From Rubricella aquisinus (GTDB taxonomy: Bacteria; Pseudomonadota; Alphaproteobacteria; Rhodobacterales; Rhodobacteraceae): a stretch of 64,000 nucleotides of DNA. Location: the NCBI RefSeq assembly GCF_014199445.1, contig NZ_JACIJS010000007.1, forward strand, positions 214,130-278,129. Direction: 5' to 3'. The position numbers and the translations under genes were made by a program. This document shows positions 63,260-64,000 of the stretch, piece by piece; the stretch's first letter is position 1; every line of letters starts with the position of its first letter. The notes beneath the pieces were generated by a model, which was not told the DNA's origin, made no database searches, and saw nothing but the letters and a program-made list of their open reading frames with translations.

Positions 63260-63894
63260 TGACCGACCCCGATATCCTGACCCATAAGGGCGGCGCTGCG
63301 GGCACGGGTCCGGTCCTGCTGATCGCTTGCGGTGCGCTGGCCCGTGAAGTGCTCGCCATCAATCGCGCCAATGGGGCCGATCATTTCACCCTGCGCTGCC
63401 TGCCTGCTATTCTGCACAACACGCCGGAGAAAATCCCCGAGGTTGTCCGAAACAGCATTCAGCAGGGGCGCGCGGATGGATTTACCCGCATCTTCATCCT
63501 TTATGCCGATTGCGGCACGGGCGGACTGCTGGATGCGGTCTGCGCCGCGGAGGGCGTGGACCGGATCGCTGGCCCGCATTGCTATAGCTTCTTCGATGGA
63601 AATGAGACATTCGCCGCGCGCGGCGATGAGGAGATGCGGGCCTTCTACCTGACCGATTTCCTTGTCCGGCAGTTTGATGCATTTGTTTGGGAGCCATTGG
63701 GGCTCGACCGTCACCCTGACTTGCGAGAGATGTATTTCGGGCATTACGAGCGCCTGATCTACCTCGCTCAAACCCATGATCCTGATCTCGACCGGATTGC
63801 GGAACACTGCGCCGGGCGGCTGGACCTGAGCTATGAGCGGCGCTTCACGGGGTATGGCGATCTTGCGGAAAGCTTGACGCAGATCTCAAAGTAG
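63256..63894 (+). CDS. DUF1638 protein in corrinoid methyltransferase operon
   Basis: A 212-residue cytoplasmic protein of the DUF1638 family. Conserved features: VLLIACGALAREVLAI, LPAILHNTPEKIPEVVR, FILYADCGTGGLLDAV with Cys, GPHCYSFFDGN and YLTDFLVRQFDAFVW. DUF1638 genes are found beside corrinoid methyltransferase genes in bacteria and archaea. The role may be in corrinoid reactivation or methyl transfer, but this is unproven. It is the last gene of the operon, ATGA-overlapped with YbjQ; ATG 63259 is an alternative start. Confidence 0.85.
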   Translation: MMTDPDILTHKGGAAGTGPVLLIACGALAREVLAINRANGADHFTLRCLPAILHNTPEKIPEVVRNSIQQGRADGFTRIFILYADCGTGGLLDAVCAAEGVDRIAGPHCYSFFDGNETFAARGDEEMRAFYLTDFLVRQFDAFVWEPLGLDRHPDLREMYFGHYERLIYLAQTHDPDLDRIAEHCAGRLDLSYERRFTGYGDLAESLTQISK

Positions 63895-63941
63895 CGCTCC
63901 CGCATGTCGGCTTCGCCTCCCTTTGGGGTGAGGGCGAGAGA

Positions 63942-63964
63942 CAAACGCTGCGGGGCAGCGTTTG
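63942..63964 (+). terminator. Hairpin after the DUF1638 gene
   Basis: CAAACGCTGC and GCAGCGTTTG, ten perfect base pairs around GGG, 48 bases past the stop. No T run follows, so it may be a Rho-type site or a weak terminator of the corrinoid operon. Confidence 0.45.
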
Positions 63965-64000
63965 CGCCCGAACGCGCGGAATGAAATGAAGCGCCGGGAA

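Noticed and set aside
1..64000. CRISPR arrays, insertion sequences, prophage or integrative elements
   Set aside because: No regularly spaced repeats, transposase, integrase or phage genes, and the tRNA genes have no flanking attachment-like repeats that I can see.

Overview
The window is a GC-rich stretch of chromosome from an alphaproteobacterium. It most likely comes from a marine member of the Rhodobacteraceae (Roseobacter group). Evidence for this is the gene orders murA-DUF2948-hisD-UPF0262-phosphatase-infA-maf-RNase E/G-yacG and purL-bolA-grxD, a split cobalamin-dependent homocysteine methyltransferase set, a CtrA-like site in a flagellar promoter, and a glucosylglycerol osmolyte operon. 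I see no insertion sequence, prophage, integrase or CRISPR array. Nearly all the DNA is coding, and genes mostly touch or overlap by 1-4 bases within operons.

Layout. 1-4.7 kb (minus): a class I fructose-bisphosphate aldolase cut by the window edge, a 47-residue membrane protein plus pgk, a YceI protein, and transketolase. 4.8-8.8 kb: a coiled-coil protein with ZapA (plus), facing purL-bolA-membrane protein-grxD (minus). 9-12.6 kb: two LysR regulators, an HxlR regulator, two unknown proteins and a well-formed candidate small RNA with its own promoter and terminator. 12.8-21.3 kb: a fused indolepyruvate oxidoreductase, a glycosyltransferase, two alpha/beta hydrolases, an SDR enzyme, and a DMT exporter divergent from an HxlR regulator. 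21.4-25 kb (minus): rpsB-tsf, an iron-type alcohol dehydrogenase and tRNA-Thr.

25-34 kb (plus): a housekeeping run from murA to yacG and tRNA-Phe. Into it are set an LpxR-like outer-membrane protein, a GIY-YIG/DUF4357 protein and a LysE exporter. 34-42.8 kb: two divergent flagellar operons (fliF-fliH-fliN-fliP-fliG, and fliL-DUF-motE-motA plus a 649-residue periplasmic protein). No motB, flhA, fliI or rod/hook genes are present. 42.9-44.9 kb: a photolyase/cryptochrome-like protein whose domain order appears permuted, and a DUF4198 protein.

44.9-56.8 kb is the most coherent metabolic block. A minus-strand operon (gpsA, HAD phosphatase, ggpS) should make glucosylglycerol from glycerol-3-phosphate. 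A LacI regulator and a plus-strand polyol operon (substrate-binding protein, two permeases, ATPase, SDR polyol dehydrogenase, mannitol dehydrogenase, small-molecule kinase) lie divergent to it. 57-60.2 kb: tRNA-Ser, an MFS sugar-type transporter, RNase D and a lipoprotein. 60.3-63.9 kb: sufE, then a homocysteine methyltransferase, its separate corrinoid protein, a small membrane protein, a YbjQ protein and DUF1638.

The points most worth a second look are the small RNA at 10.65-10.77 kb, the permuted photolyase, the corrinoid/DUF1638 operon, the glucosylglycerol operon beside the polyol operon, and the 649-residue flagellar-locus protein. Most product names rest on recalled family motifs, not on database searches.
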